A stretch of DNA of 64,000 nucleotides from Tenrec ecaudatus (GCF_050624435.1 NC_134535.1:128950731-129014730), one strand, 5' to 3'. Positions 1 to 11,195 are shown, counted from the first letter of the stretch. The notes: generated by a model from the letters alone, not told the origin. Numbers and translations: made by a program.

Positions 1-320
1 AGCAAGCATGAGCGCCTGTGTGTATGGGGGGGAGAGACTGGCGTAGGAAGTGTGGGGAGAGTCAGGAGAGCCACCCAGAGGAGAGCAAGGCAAGGTGGGG
101 ATGGGGGTGGGCAACAGCCCAGGAGAGTGCTCACAGGAGGGATAAAAGAGCAAGGAGATCAACAGAGGCTTGAGGGGGGCGGGGGCTGGAATGAACGGGG
201 CGGGCAACATGGAAACCAGAAGGCAGAGCACACAAACAGAACAGGAAGTGGTGGGTCCAGGAGCTCACCAATTCAGAATCTGTAACTCACCAGCTGGCGG
301 GGTATCAGACTTGAACAGTG

Positions 321-322
<2 letters not shown>
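1..322. other. Unassigned G-rich intergenic DNA
   Basis: Purine-rich sequence without a credible gene or named repeat. Confidence 0.4.

Positions 323-359
<37 letters not shown>
323..359. repeat. (CA)n microsatellite
   Basis: An almost perfect CA run directly before the LTR at 364. Confidence 0.95.
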
Positions 360-363
<4 letters not shown>

Positions 364-971
364 TGTGATGGATTACATTGTGTGGGCCACCGCCCAAAAC
401 TGTGTAGAGAGGTTCATGCCTCCCGCTGTGGATGCAATCCTACTTGGGAATAGGCTTTTCCTTGTAATGCCCATGAGACACTGTCAGTGTTGGGTTTGTC
501 CTAAGCTTCACCAATGCAAGCCGGTACAGTCCGGGGAAGACAACATCTACATGAAGATCACCGAAGACCATGGAATGATGGGGGCTGCAGAAAAACCAAT
601 CCCAACTCATGGTCATAGAGTTGATGCCAACTCACGGAGACCCTAGAGGACAGACACTGAGTTTCCAAGACTGTAATTCTTCATGGGAATCGGAAGCCCC
701 ATCTTTCTCTCACAGAGCAGCTGGTGGTTTCAAACCGCTGACCTTGAAATCAGCGCCCCAATACAGAGCCACTACGCCACCAGGGCTCTCTGGCGAAAGA
801 AGCAAACATTTCCCGGGAATCCACAGAGGGCGAGCCTTCGCCTGACAGCCCTATAGCTAGTGCACTGAATTTAGACGTGTGGCCTGCGGGCAGAGAGAAA
901 ATAAAGCTCCCTTCTTCGATACTGCCATGTGTGGTATTTCTGCTATGGCTGCTCTAGGGAGCTAAGACACA
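364..971 (+). mobile_element. MLT1-type MaLR solo LTR, split by an AfroSINE
   Basis: The element starts TGTGATGGATTACATTGTG and ends with an AATAAA-type signal (about 900), a TGTGGTATTTCTGCTATGGC block and GCTAAGACACA. This fits the MLT1 LTR layout (TG at the start, poly(A) signal, GTGGTA..TTATGGCAGC, terminal CA). An AfroSINE in reverse orientation occupies about 604-792. It is a noncoding relic of an ancient mammalian ERVL-MaLR retrotransposon. Confidence 0.75.
604..792 (-). mobile_element. AfroSINE nested in the MLT1 LTR
   Basis: In reverse orientation it shows the full layout: GAGTTGATGCC, the CATCTTTCTCTC block, GCTGGTGGTTTCAAACCGCTGACC, and CCACCAGGGCTC at the end. Confidence 0.85.
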
Positions 972-1748
972 GCCTTCATGGAAACCGTTCGCCACAGGGT
1001 GCTGCGCAGGACCCAGTAGCTCTGCGGCCGTTTCCGTCTCTGCTGGGTGGTCCTGCCAAGCCCCTTTGGTCCTGAGACTGTGTCTACTTCTTTAGGTGAG
1101 AGAATTGGACCAGCGGGGGCTGGGAGGGGCTCCCTCATCTGTGAGACTTGAAGAACAAATGGCATGAGCAGTTTCCCAAAGCTGGAGCCCAGGAAGGAAA
1201 CCAGGGCCACTTCACAAACCCTAGATGCCAGAGAAAGGAACGCTGGCATCGTCTCCAACAGGCGGCAGAGGGGCGTCAGGGTGGATGCCTCATGGATTCT
1301 GACGGGTCAGTGCAGTCAGACCTGGGAAAGGAGTGGGGCTCAGCCCTCGGGAGCCAGGAATGAATAGGGCGCGGCCGCCAACTAAACTGATTGCCTTGGA
1401 GTGGACACAGCTGATGGTCACCCCGTGTGTGTCAGAGATGCCCCGTGCTCCACAGGGTTGTCAGTAGCTGGTTTGGGGGACGCTGATCACCAGGCCTTTC
1501 TTCGGAGGTGCTTCTGGTTGAATGCAGGCGCCCCTCTTTAGGTTTGCAGGGAGGTGTGTGGGGTCCATTTGCATCAGTCAGGGGTGCTCCATGGAGGCAG
1601 ACTCCTGGGCACAGGGCCTTGTGGGAGCTGCTCCTTGCCCTGCTGACACCCCATCTTCTAACAGAGGACACCTCGCCCTCCTCCCCAGTCTCCCCTGCCT
1701 CCAGCAAGACTGCCTGGTTCTGTCTGTCTGTCTGTTTTGCTCAGAGGG
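972..1748. other. Unassigned intergenic DNA
   Basis: Unique-looking sequence; no gene or repeat recognised. Confidence 0.4.
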
Positions 1749-2110
1749 TTTTTTTTTTCTCTCTTTCTCTTTTTTTTTTGGATACAATCTTTTTTGTTTT
1801 GTTTTATCAAATACTTTTACCGGGGGCTCTTCCATCTCTTATCACAATCCATACATTCATCCATTGCATCAAGCACATGTGCACATATGGTGCCATCATC
1901 ATTTTCCAAGAATTTTCTTTCTACTTGAGACCTGGATATCAGATCCTCATTTCTCCCCTGCCTCTCCCGCCCGCCCTCCCTCCCTCACTTATCAAGGGAT
2001 AAGTGATAGGTGATTATTTTCATATCTTACATCGTCCTCCATTGCCCTTCACCCACATTCCCATTGCTCATCCCCCTGAGAAGGGGTTTTCTGTTGATGC
2101 GCGGGGGTTT
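1749..2110 (-). mobile_element. Afrotherian L1-like 3' end (5'-truncated)
   Basis: The T-rich start is the reversed poly(A) tail, followed by the reversed 3' end CGGGGGCTCTTCC..CTTATCACAATCCATACATTC. It matches the copies at 7970-8552, 14308-14520, 26265-26872 and 63735-64000. Variable 5' truncation and an A-rich tail after an AATAAAATGA end indicate a LINE 3' UTR. Confidence 0.75.
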
Positions 2111-2269
2111 CTTGTTTGGGGTTTGGGTCTGTTTTTTCCACTTGGTGGCTTTTCCCTGTTTCCCTTACACCCTGACAGCACTCAACGCGGACGACTGTTG
2201 CCCTTGCGCAGCAGTGACCAGCCTGCATGTCCATTTGACGTCATCTGACTGGCTTGCCTCATGGAACTA

Positions 2270-2400
2270 GACCCTTCTGAGAGAAGGCCCATTTAGAAGG
2301 CTCTGGAACCAGACTGCCTGCACGGGTGCGAATCCTCACTCCCCAATCCACTCACTACGTGTCCATGACCGAGCTGCATTCATCACGTTTGGGTCCTGGC
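2270..2400 (+). mobile_element. MIR SINE relic
   Basis: GGCTCTGGAACCAGACTGCC..GGTGCGAATCCTCACTCC resembles the MIR 5' part (tRNA-related region). It is diverged. Confidence 0.5.
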
Positions 2401-3033
2401 TTTCCATCCGCATCATCCTGGCAAGGTTGGCAACCAGAACCCGCCTCCTGGTGAGACGACGGGCGCAGCGTGAGCCAGTGCTTGTTACAGTCAAAGTGTG
2501 CAGTAGGTGCCAGCCCGGCATTCTAAATCCAGACACACTTTGTATCCCATGACAACACCTGAAGAGGATTGCTCCCTAGCCTGCCCTCGACTGGCAGCCA
2601 CGCTTCCACTCGAATCACCCCTGGAGGTGACAACCGATACAACCAACACCCACGTTCTCCTGAGGTCAAATTCTTTTGAATCATCCTGAAAATTTAGCCT
2701 AGATCCATAAACAAACTGACATGAATTAAGTGCAGCCTTATTAACCCTCCCCGCGCTGTCTTGTCAGTGGGCAACCACTAGGCTTCCCTCTGCTTCGTTT
2801 CCTACAGTCAGAGACGTCCTTCCCGACAAGGATGTGCATCTCTGCAACCATCCACGCTTACGCTGCTCTCTGCCTGCGCTTCCCTGGCCGCTTTCTGTTG
2901 CAAGGCCTTGTCACGTACCACACAGCCACTGCTCAGTTACCCTGCCCGTTGTGGTAACCCTTCTCCAGCCTCGAGAAAGGGCACATGGAGCGTGCCGGGC
3001 CTGGTGTCCCAGTCCATCTTTCTCTGTCTTGTT
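2400..3033. other. Unassigned intergenic DNA
   Basis: No gene or clear repeat seen. Confidence 0.4.
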
Positions 3034-3230
3034 TAACACACACACACACACATTTGTGCACACACATACATACACGTGCACATACAGACAAGCGCACACC
3101 GGCACACATGCACATGCATACACAGGCATGCGCACACACACATACACACATACTCGCACAATACATACACCAACACTCATACACACATGCACACACACAC
3201 ATGCGTGAGCACACACACAGTGCATGTGTG
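3034..3230. repeat. CA-rich degenerate microsatellite
   Basis: ACACAC tracts interrupted by TG, CG and AT units over about 200 bp. Confidence 0.9.
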
Positions 3231-3689
3231 TCCCTATGCCGATTGTGTTACCATAGGACTGGAAGTTATGCCACCAGAACCTCATATTCCACTAGGGCCC
3301 CCCATGGTAGAGCGTCTTCAGCAGAGCTTCCAGACTAGCCCAGACTAGGATGAAAGGCTTGGTGATCAGGTTTCCAGGTGAGCCAGTGACCGGATCATTA
3401 CAGAGTGTCACCTGCTATCGTGCTGGAAGCCAGGAAGGAACTCGATCTACATGGCGGCAGTAAGCACACCCCTGAGGGGGCGGGACAGGACCGTCTCACT
3501 CGGTTCTGCACTATGGTCGGTCACCGTGAGTCTGAGCTGAGGGATGCCAACAGACCACGATGGGAGCTGGCTGGACAGCTCCGCCTGCCTTCGGGTGAAG
3601 GCTTTCAATGGAGCTGGGTTTTCTCTCTGCCTCCAAGCCATCCTTCACACGGGGTCAAAAGGAGCTTGGTCACATCACCTGCCTGCTAA

Positions 3690-4372
3690 CGCCCCCTGAC
3701 CCAGGTCTCCTATCTCATCGCTGGCCATTTCCCCTGCTCTTCTTGCCAGACTCTCTGCCCAACTCTACACTCCGGCCAATTCGAAATTAGCAGCAGCTCC
3801 AGAGGGGTACTAAGGTCTCTCACACTTTCAACTTTGACACATGGCCCTCCCTCTTCCTGGGATGCCTTCCAGTAGAACCCCACTTATCTTGCAGGGGTTC
3901 ACCTCCTCTGAGAACCCTCTTGCTGCTTTTCCTCCTGCCCCTCCCACCCCAGCTCACACCAGGCAGCTTTCCTCTCTCTGTCTTTACTCTGAGCAGGCAT
4001 CTGTGTTGACATTGAAAAAAAAATTTTTTTTTAACCTCGCTGTGATCAGGTTGATGCTGAATCATAACAACCCCATAGGGCAGGACTGAACTGGCCCTGT
4101 GAGTTTCTGAGACTAGCACTCTTTCTAGGAATAGAAAGCCCCAGCTTTCTCCCAAGGAGTGTCTAGAGGTTTCAAACTGCTGACCTTGCAGCTAGCAGAC
4201 CAACGAGTAGCCACTATGCGACCAGGGCTCGCTGTTTTGACATTTCTCACACTAAACTGGAGTACCTGTTTTCTCCACTCAACGGATAGCTCCCTGAGGC
4301 CCAAGACTGCCCTTTCCATCTCCAAAGCCCCAGAGTCCTGCAGAGCGACCGAGAGTCAACAAAGAATAAAGT
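3690..4372 (+). mobile_element. L2 LINE 3' end, interrupted by an AfroSINE
   Basis: The left part has the L2 signature (CTTCCTGGGATGCCTTCC type). The right part after the SINE carries TAGCTCCCTGAGGCCCAAGAC and ends near AATAAAG, the usual L2 end. The SINE fills about 4033-4237. Confidence 0.65.
4033..4237 (-). mobile_element. AfroSINE nested in L2
   Basis: Reverse-orientation copy containing GTTTCAAACTGCTGACCTTG and CTATGCGACCAGGGCTC. Confidence 0.85.
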
Positions 4373-4904
4373 GACTTGAGGTAAAATAGAACGGAGTGGA
4401 AGAGAAATAAATGGAATTAGATTTTTCTGCTGGCCTAAGAACTAATACAAAAACACCTTAGGCAAAGCTAACTTCAAAGAAATGGGAGTCAGCAGGTCCT
4501 GCCAGGAACACATAACACCTGACTCTTAGCCTGGGAGATCTTCTGGTCTCCCTGGTGGCCTGTGGGGCTACAGATGCTGAGAAACGGAACTAGCCTCAAT
4601 TTAGCTAAGAGTCACCTACTTAGGGATAAGCACAAATAGAGCAAAGGAGAAAGTAAAAGGCCAATTTCAATTCATGCCTGCAGATCTTGGAGATTGCTAG
4701 ACTGATTAGAAGCATGTAGAAGTCGTGGCTTATCTACATAGGTGACTTAACACCATAGATTCAGGGGTTCAGATGTTATAGAGCAGAAAAGGATCTATAG
4801 GGGTATCCAGACACTTTCTGCAAACTCCCCTCATTTCCCAGGGCTCTCTGTCTCTCCTCTCCATCTTTATTTGGTGTTTGCATCCTGGAATCTGATGCCA
4901 TAGC
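4373..4904. other. Unassigned intergenic DNA
   Basis: AT-moderate sequence with no gene; nothing recognised. Confidence 0.4.
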
Positions 4905-5165
4905 TCGGGGTAGGAAGTCTTCGTGTCACAACGGCTAAGCGTCCTGCGCCATCCCAACCTCAGCTAACCAAATGGTTGCCACTTTGAACCCACCAAGGAC
5001 TCTCTGGGGGAAAGACCTGGCTATCTACTCCTTAGGGGGAGTTCTCCTGTGGCATATAAGGTCCCTCTGCATCTACTCATAGAGTAAACTCTCTACTTCC
5101 TCCCCACAAACAGCCTCAGACACAGTGGTGGCTAGGAGTCAGCACTGACTCCACGGATGCTCGTT
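4905..5165 (+). mobile_element. Diverged AfroSINE with internal expansion
   Basis: Head GGGGTAGGAAGTCTTCGTG, TTTGAACCCACC and the tail GGAGTCAGCACTGACTCCAC are recognisable. It is about 60 bp longer than the usual copy. Confidence 0.55.
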
Positions 5166-5700
5166 TGGATCAAGTCAGAATCAATTTCCCAGCAAACAAT
5201 AACCACAAGGGAGAAGCCCCTTAGCTCCTCAACTACGTCCTAGTGGCTTCCTAATGCCCAATAATTCCTCTATTAAGATTAATGGACCATCAGCCTTTGA
5301 CTCTCTCCAGAAAGTAAGAACTTGGCTTCCTATAGACACACATGTAGGGCAAAGAAAATTAAAAATCAAACAAATAAAAACCCATATTAAATGTTCCCAA
5401 TTCATGTAGATTCCCTTAGATATGCTACTTAGTGCCTCCCAGCCCATAAATCATGTAGACAAGAAGAGGGCTTAGAAGTCAGGAAGGAGCAAGAGGGACC
5501 AATCCCTCCACAACTGTAGTCCAAGAAACCGCTGATGGGGCATTAGGTCCCAGCTCCCAACCTAGCAAAACGCTAAGCAACTGCAGCATCCTAAAGCCAG
5601 GGTACAGAGCATCTGATTGTCTGCCCGGGAAGACTGAAGTCTAGACCAGGAGGTTCCTCCCCAAGTCAGAGGTGCCAGCACAAACCAACTGCCTTGGTCT

Positions 5701-5702
<2 letters not shown>
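5166..5702. other. Unassigned intergenic DNA
   Basis: No gene or repeat recognised. Confidence 0.4.

Positions 5703-5763
<61 letters not shown>
5703..5763. repeat. (GA)n microsatellite
   Basis: About 30 uninterrupted GA units; likely polymorphic. Confidence 0.97.
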
Positions 5764-5766
<3 letters not shown>

Positions 5767-6109
5767 AGAAGTTTCTAGACCACAGCTGAAACCGGTGTTC
5801 GCCAAAATGAGCTTGATAAATCCATGGTGACTTGGCGGGAAGGATGTCACAGCAGCAGAGAACTGGTCACGACCCCCAAGAAGAGATGACAATGGAAGGC
5901 AAAGGACACTGCACTCACTCCTCCCAGGGCTGGAAGGAGTGTTCTTTGGAGCCCACAGATGGGCATCCCCAAGATCCACAGTTGGCGTCACCAACAACAC
6001 GTTCAGATGGAGAGGCGGGTGAGAAGCTGAGATCTCAGTCGTAGCCTCCCATCCACAATCTGGGGACTCGAGAGACCTCGTGACATCTCACCTGCCAACA
6101 CGATTCTCC

Positions 6110-6300
6110 TTGCTCAGGGCTGTTTCCACTGCGGGGTGGTCTCACAGGGGCAGAAAGAACTGCTTTATGCCATGTTCAAGCCTGTGCCCTTTCATATCCC
6201 CAAGTCTGGCTCCTGAAGTGCCCCTGGTTGGGTTTGAACCATCCACCTTTCTGCCAGAAGTAGAACGCTTGAGTGTTTGCCCCACTGACAGAGCACTGCC
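6110..6300 (-). mobile_element. Diverged AfroSINE
   Basis: GGTTGGGTTTGAACCATCCACC and the GTAGAACG..GTTTGCCCCACTGAC part resemble the reversed SINE; the left half is weak. Confidence 0.45.
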
Positions 6301-6512
6301 TTGTGCCAGGCACCTTGTTCAGGGGTTCGTTTTTGTCTTAGGGGGCCTTCGTGGGGGTGCTCTGAAGTCCATGTTGAAGCCAGCTTCTATTCCACAGAGG
6401 AGGAAGCGGATGCTTGGAAAGGAAGGCCAACTAACTTCTCTAAGGCCACATGGCAAGTGCTAGCATGGGTTAGGAGCCAGGCTGGACTGACGGCAGAGCC
6501 TCTCTCAATAGG
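6298..6512 (+). mobile_element. MIR SINE relic
   Basis: TTGTGCCAGGCACC, CCACAGAGGAGGAAGCGGATG and AAGGCCACATGGCAAGTG follow the order of the MIR core. Confidence 0.65.
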
Positions 6513-7324
6513 CTTTGACTGGGGAGAAATAGCTAGCCCACCAGGGAAGCTCATACTCCTGAGCCACCAACAAGGAGACCTGTACTCCACAGGGAAATGC
6601 ATATCAAATCTTCTGAAGTCGCTGACTGTGCCAGCCAAAAACATTTGCAAGGTGGTGGGTCTGGGGAAGGGTACAGGCTGTAGTCATGGAACAGAAGCTT
6701 TCTCTAAATAAAGATAAGTGGCCCACACAGGGACATGAACACTGTGCCCAGGATGTTTGGAAATAAACCCTTGGCTGGAAGGGGGAGGACATACGCTTGG
6801 GGAGAGGGTGGGTAAGAAAGGGCAAGCGATTCTGTATTCACATTTCCTTTTCGCTGGAAAATCTGCGGAGAAATGATATCAAACCCTCTCATCCCTGCTC
6901 GGTCACAAACACAGGGAAGAGACCACAAAAATAAAATCCACCCGGAAAATACGTTCCAAGGGAAATAATCATCTCAATCATAGAACATTGGCAGGCAAGA
7001 GAGGTTTGGAGGAACATCAAGAAAGTTCCAAGGATAATGATATTGGTCAGCAAATTAGATACGGCATGGCAATACAATAAGGCAGCAAAATGCAATGCTA
7101 ATGTGACTTGCAAAGTTTCCTTAGCCAGGGCATCGATCACGCTGTGGCCGGGGCAGTGAGGAATGCCTCTCGGGTGGTTCCGGTGGGTCACAATGACAGT
7201 GCAGCATTCTAGTTGAGCACCGGACCCGGAACACTTTCCACCAATGGCCAGTGAGGCCAGCATGAAAAGGGAGGGAGCTGCAGGTGAGGAGAAGCAGGTG
7301 GTGGGCCAGCAGACATTTAAATGG
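6512..7324. other. Unassigned intergenic DNA
   Basis: Overlapping short frames on both strands look like chance; no repeat recognised. Confidence 0.4.
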
Positions 7325-7530
7325 TTCCTAAGGGGTGGCACGATGGGTGACGTGTTGGGCTGCTGACTGCAAGGTCAGCAGTTCAAACCCAACTAGTGGG
7401 AGAAAGATGAAGCTGTCTGTTCCTGTAAAGACCTACACTCAGAGAGCCTAGGAAGCAGTTCTCCTCTGCCCTATAGGATCACTATGGGATCGACTAGATG
7501 GCAACACGTTGGGAACAGGTGAAGACAGGT
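7325..7530 (+). mobile_element. AfroSINE
   Basis: Forward copy: GTTGGGCTGCTGACTGCAAG, GGTCAGCAGTTCAAACCCA, GAGAAAGATGAAGCTGTC and CTATAGGATCACTATGGG. Confidence 0.9.
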
Positions 7531-7589
7531 AGGGGATGGGTGAGTAAATGAACTTGAAGCTGGATGCTAAGAAATAAGAAAGAGACCTC

Positions 7590-7685
7590 ATCAGTCCCAC
7601 TGAGTCACTTCCAACTCATGGTGGCTCCATGCTTATCAGTAGAACCATGCCCCACAGGGATCTTGAGAGCTGATTTTTCCAGAGT
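7590..7685 (-). mobile_element. AfroSINE fragment
   Basis: Reversed tail half only (CACTTCCAACTCATGG, AGAACCATGCCCCACAGGG). Confidence 0.6.
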
Positions 7686-7969
7686 ATGTATGAGGTGAGC
7701 GTGGGAAGGATTCTTTATTCCTTTTTCCGCCCCCCTATAAAGTTGTCCCAGCCATTTTTCAAATCACCTCCCACATCACCAGTCCTTTCCTTCCATGGTG
7801 CCAATGGGGGGGCTCCCACCTTTTGACCTTGCTTATCGGAAGGACTCCAGGTGAGAACCCTCTCAGAGAGTCGAAGGCTACCCGGCCTCCACAGCACCCT
7901 CAGGTGTCCGTTCATCCAATGACTGTACCCACAGCATCCCTTCAAAGGTCCCCACTAAAGGGAGCCTGT

Positions 7970-8552
7970 GCAATTAGACATCCCCTTACGGAAGGTCATG
8001 GGGAGGAGACGAGCCAGTCAGGGTGCAGTATAGATAGCACCAATGAAACATACAACTTTCCTCTAGTTCTTTAATGCTCCCCCCGCCCCGACTATCATGA
8101 CCCCAATTCTACCTTACAAATCTGGCTAGGCCAGAGCATGTACACAGGTACAGATAAGAGCTGGAAACACAGGGAATCGAGGACAGAAAACCACCCAGGA
8201 CCATTATTGATAGTAGCCATACCAGGAGGGGAAGGGGAAGGTCGGGGGGAGATAGGGGGAACTAATCATAATGATCTACCTACAATCCCCTCCCAGGGGG
8301 ATGGACAACAGAAAAGTGGGTGAAAGGAGACATCGGTCAATGTAAGACATAAAAAATTATAATAATTAAAAAATTATCAAGGGTTCATGAAGGAGGGGAA
8401 AAAACAAGGAGCTGATACCAAGGGCTCAAGTAGAAAATGTTTGGAAAATGATGATGGCAACAAATGTACAAATGTGCTTGACACAATGGATAGATATATG
8501 GATTGTGATAGGAGTTGTAGGAGCCCCCAGTAAAATGATTTTTTTAAAGGGT
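7970..8552 (+). mobile_element. Afrotherian L1-like 3' end, long copy
   Basis: Shares order and wording with 26265-26872: GACATCCC start, AGCCAGTCAGGGTGCAGTAT, a G-rich polypurine tract (8222-8260), AGGGCTCAAGTAGAAA, and an end at CAGTAAAATGATTTTTTTAAA. The G-rich tract and terminal poly(A)-like tail fit a mammalian L1 3' UTR. No ORF2 remains. Confidence 0.8.
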
Positions 8553-9065
8553 GCCTTTGTACCTTTCCTCAGGCACTTGGGTTAATTTCTTATACTTCTT
8601 ACACACAGAGGAAGGTCTTCTTTAATTTAAACTATATTCTTTCTCCTCAGCTTAATGCATTCAAAATAATCCCGAGATTATTATTTTAGCCTCCTTTACA
8701 TAAAATCACCTTGGTGCTTGAAGGTCATTGATTCCAGTTACCACTTTGCTCTTTCACAGCCTCCTTTCTAACTAGTTTTCATTTTCTCAATTCTTCTCAT
8801 AACTCTCATTTCCCAAATCTCTGCCAGTTTTAGTTTCTTGGGGTGGGGGTAGGGGTGGGAAATAAATCAAAGAGATGGAAAGGGGCTTATGAATCACCTA
8901 GCCCCCAGATCTGCCACTAGGGATGAGAACTCACGACTCACCACTCAGTCTGAATCCGTCCAGGGAAGTCTGGACGACGGCTGATGTTTTGGACTGGACA
9001 GCTCTCCCTCCATTGTGAGGGGCCATCCAATGAATTTCTATCACTCACTCAGCGTCCCTGGGTGC
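8553..9065. other. Unassigned intergenic DNA
   Basis: AT-rich then mixed sequence with no gene recognised. Confidence 0.4.
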
Positions 9066-9073
9066 CTCTATAC

Positions 9074-9276
9074 CAGGTGTCCTCAAACTACGGCCTGTGG
9101 GCCACATGCGGGCCCGCCGAGGACATTTATCCCGCTCAACGGGTTTGAAATAAGATATGTGCAGTGTGCATAGGAATTTTTTCATAGTTTTTTTTTTTTT
9201 TAACTATAGTCCGGCCCTCCAACGAGTCTGAGGGACAGTGACCTGACCCCCTGTTTAAAAAGTTGGAGGACCCCTG
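9074..9276. mobile_element. Nonautonomous hAT DNA transposon with perfect 8-bp TSD
   Basis: A 203-bp element with terminal inverted repeats CAGGTGTCCTCAAACT and, reversed, CAGGGGTCCTCCAACT (14 of 16 match). It is flanked by identical 8-bp duplications CTCTATAC at 9066-9073 and 9277-9284. Inside are CGGCCTGTGGGCCACATG and a long T run. The TSD length and CAG ends are diagnostic of the hAT superfamily. It encodes nothing and would rely on a transposase supplied elsewhere. Confidence 0.92.
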
Positions 9277-9377
9277 CTCTATACACTAGACACTAGTAGC
9301 AATCTCCCCACCCCCACCCCTCTGAAAATTGAAAGGATCAAAAATGTCTCCAGATGGTGCCAGATGTCCCCTGGGGT

Positions 9378-9432
9378 GAGGGGGTGGTGGGGGTGGTGGT
9401 GGTGGTGGTGGTGGTGGTGGTGTGTGTGTGTC
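9378..9432. repeat. (GGT)n/(GT)n microsatellite
   Basis: GGT triplets then GT dinucleotides. Confidence 0.95.
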
Positions 9433-9966
9433 TCCAAACCTCCTCCACTGAGATTGTACCTAGTGCAGTCCATCCCTTTCCTGGGTTGGCGCAGCCTCCA
9501 GGATCAGAACTGCCAGGGCCAAGTCCACCCAGGAATTAATTATCCTCCACCTGCTTCCTGTGCCATCCGCACCCCCCCTCACCCCCTGGATGTTTCTTCC
9601 TCCTCCCACACACCCAATCAGAACCTCGCTGCCAGCCGCACCACTGTGCTAACCAGACAACCAGAGAGCAGGGCTTGCATTTCGCCGTCTTAGCAGCAGT
9701 CCAGGGCACCGGAATCCTTCCCTCCCAGGGGAGGGGGCTCCTGTCCTCCAAATGCAGGCGCTATGGAGAGGTGCTTGCTTGGGGGGCGCACACGCGGGAA
9801 AGTTAGGTCTCCTGGGAAGCTTAGTGGACCAGCTGTTGAGAAGCTGCGCGCTTACTGATCAGGAGCCTGTCTCCGTTCTAACAGCCCGAGGTGTGGGGCG
9901 CCCATTAGGGCCACACTATTTGAAATCGTGCGCGTGGGCATTTTCAGAGCTATCAATGAGCTTCGG
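9433..9966. other. Unassigned intergenic DNA
   Basis: Moderately GC-rich; no gene recognised. Confidence 0.4.
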
Positions 9967-10172
9967 ACGGTGCCTTGGTGGCCTCGTGAGTTACACAGTG
10001 GACTGTTAACCTCATGTTAACGTCAGTAGTTCGAAACCGCCAGGCTTCTCGGGAGTAAAACGGGACTTTCTACTCCCATAAAGATGTGCCGTCTCAGAAA
10101 CCCACACGGTAGTTCTATTGTGTGCTCTAGGGTCGCTGTGCGTCTGAAATGACTGGGTGGCTGGGAGGGGTT
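9967..10172 (+). mobile_element. AfroSINE
   Basis: Forward copy with GCCTTGGTGGCCTCGTGAGT, AGTAGTTCGAAACCGCCAG and TAGGGTCGCTGTGCGTC. Confidence 0.85.
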
Positions 10173-10534
10173 TTTTGGTTGTTTGGGGGAAACGAACCTC
10201 CGTCCAGCTCGGCAGCCTGCAAAGTGCTACACTCCATACGGAAGCCTTGCCTCGCTGGTGAGTTTGTACAGAGCAGTTGGCAGGCGACGCCGGGACCCTG
10301 CTCAGGGAATGCTTGCAGTCAGGGAAAAAAAAGGCAGCAAACAAGTTGATCACACACTGCGCAAAAGCCACACCATCGCTGGGGTCTCCGTGCCTGGCCG
10401 AAGCAGAGAGGAAAGTCTCCTGGTTTTCATGTTTCATCCACTCAGTCGCCTACAAGACTGGCAGTTAAGAACCTTACACCACAGCAGAAACACCATCCTT
10501 AAAAGTCCCTAATAAAAAAGTTTTTTAAATGTAG
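10173..10534. other. Unassigned DNA before the acidic frame
   Basis: No repeat recognised; it leads into a T-rich tract that resembles a splice acceptor. Confidence 0.4.
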
Positions 10535-10547
10535 TTTTAGCAATGCT

Positions 10548-10706
10548 ATGGATGGCGGTGAAGACTGTGCTCTCTATGAAAATGATAGCAGTGATGGTGA
10601 TGACGGCGATCTCAGTGAGGGCAGCGTCTATGATGACCTCACACCAGCTGAAGCTCTGCATTGGGATACGGATGATGATGAGGAATCCAGTTCTGAAGGA
10701 TTTTAA
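10548..10706 (+). other. Short acidic open reading frame, possible last exon or retrocopy fragment
   Basis: From ATG at 10548 a 52-codon frame ends at TAA 10704-10706. It encodes a strongly acidic peptide rich in Asp, Glu, Ser and Gly, with a DDDEESSSEGF-like end. Just upstream is a T-rich tract ending in TTTTAG (10535-10540), resembling a splice acceptor, and the frame stays open through it. About 160 bp after the stop an AATAAA-type signal (near 10867) is followed by a short C- and A-rich stretch. This looks like the 3' end of a gene or its processed copy. I do not recognise the protein. The dense acidic codons are unlike the surrounding repeats. Confidence 0.3.
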
Positions 10707-11089
10707 CTCTTTCCATTTTAGCTTGGTTGCTGATTGAGCTCAGGGAATAGTACTCTTAAGGTATCATTGTTGATACCTTATTGTTTTTGTTGAACCTATT
10801 TTCCACTTACTGTGCTGGTTTACTAATGTTAAATGACTTGTCCTTTTATTTATGTTTTTTATTTAAAATAAATATTTAAATACATTACCCCCCCCCAAAA
10901 AAATCCAACTGAAGCCAAGTTGAGCCCGTCCACCCCCGCCCCCCACAACCCACCCTGTTAAGAAAATATAGATGGCCTTTTTGCTCTCTATTCTTATTAG
11001 TTCTGATGGGTAAGGGGCTTTTATATTTTTTTCCCAAACAAACTTTAGTGTTTAAAACCAAGGTCATGAGCCCAAGTAGTTTGGAAAGG

Positions 11090-11195
11090 GGACATGCTTA
11101 GCCATTTTACAAAGGGAGGCACTCAGGCGCTACAGGTAACATTAGTTACCTGTTCAGGGTCACTGAGAACCCGGAACCTGGTCTAGATACCACAC
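11090..11195 (+). mobile_element. MIR SINE relic
   Basis: CCATTTTACAAAGGGAGGCACTC and GTTCAGGGTCACTGAG correspond to the MIR core. Confidence 0.65.

Noticed and set aside
2911-3338. Cys/Val- or His/Thr-rich frames on both strands
   Set aside because: Translations of the CA-rich microsatellite.
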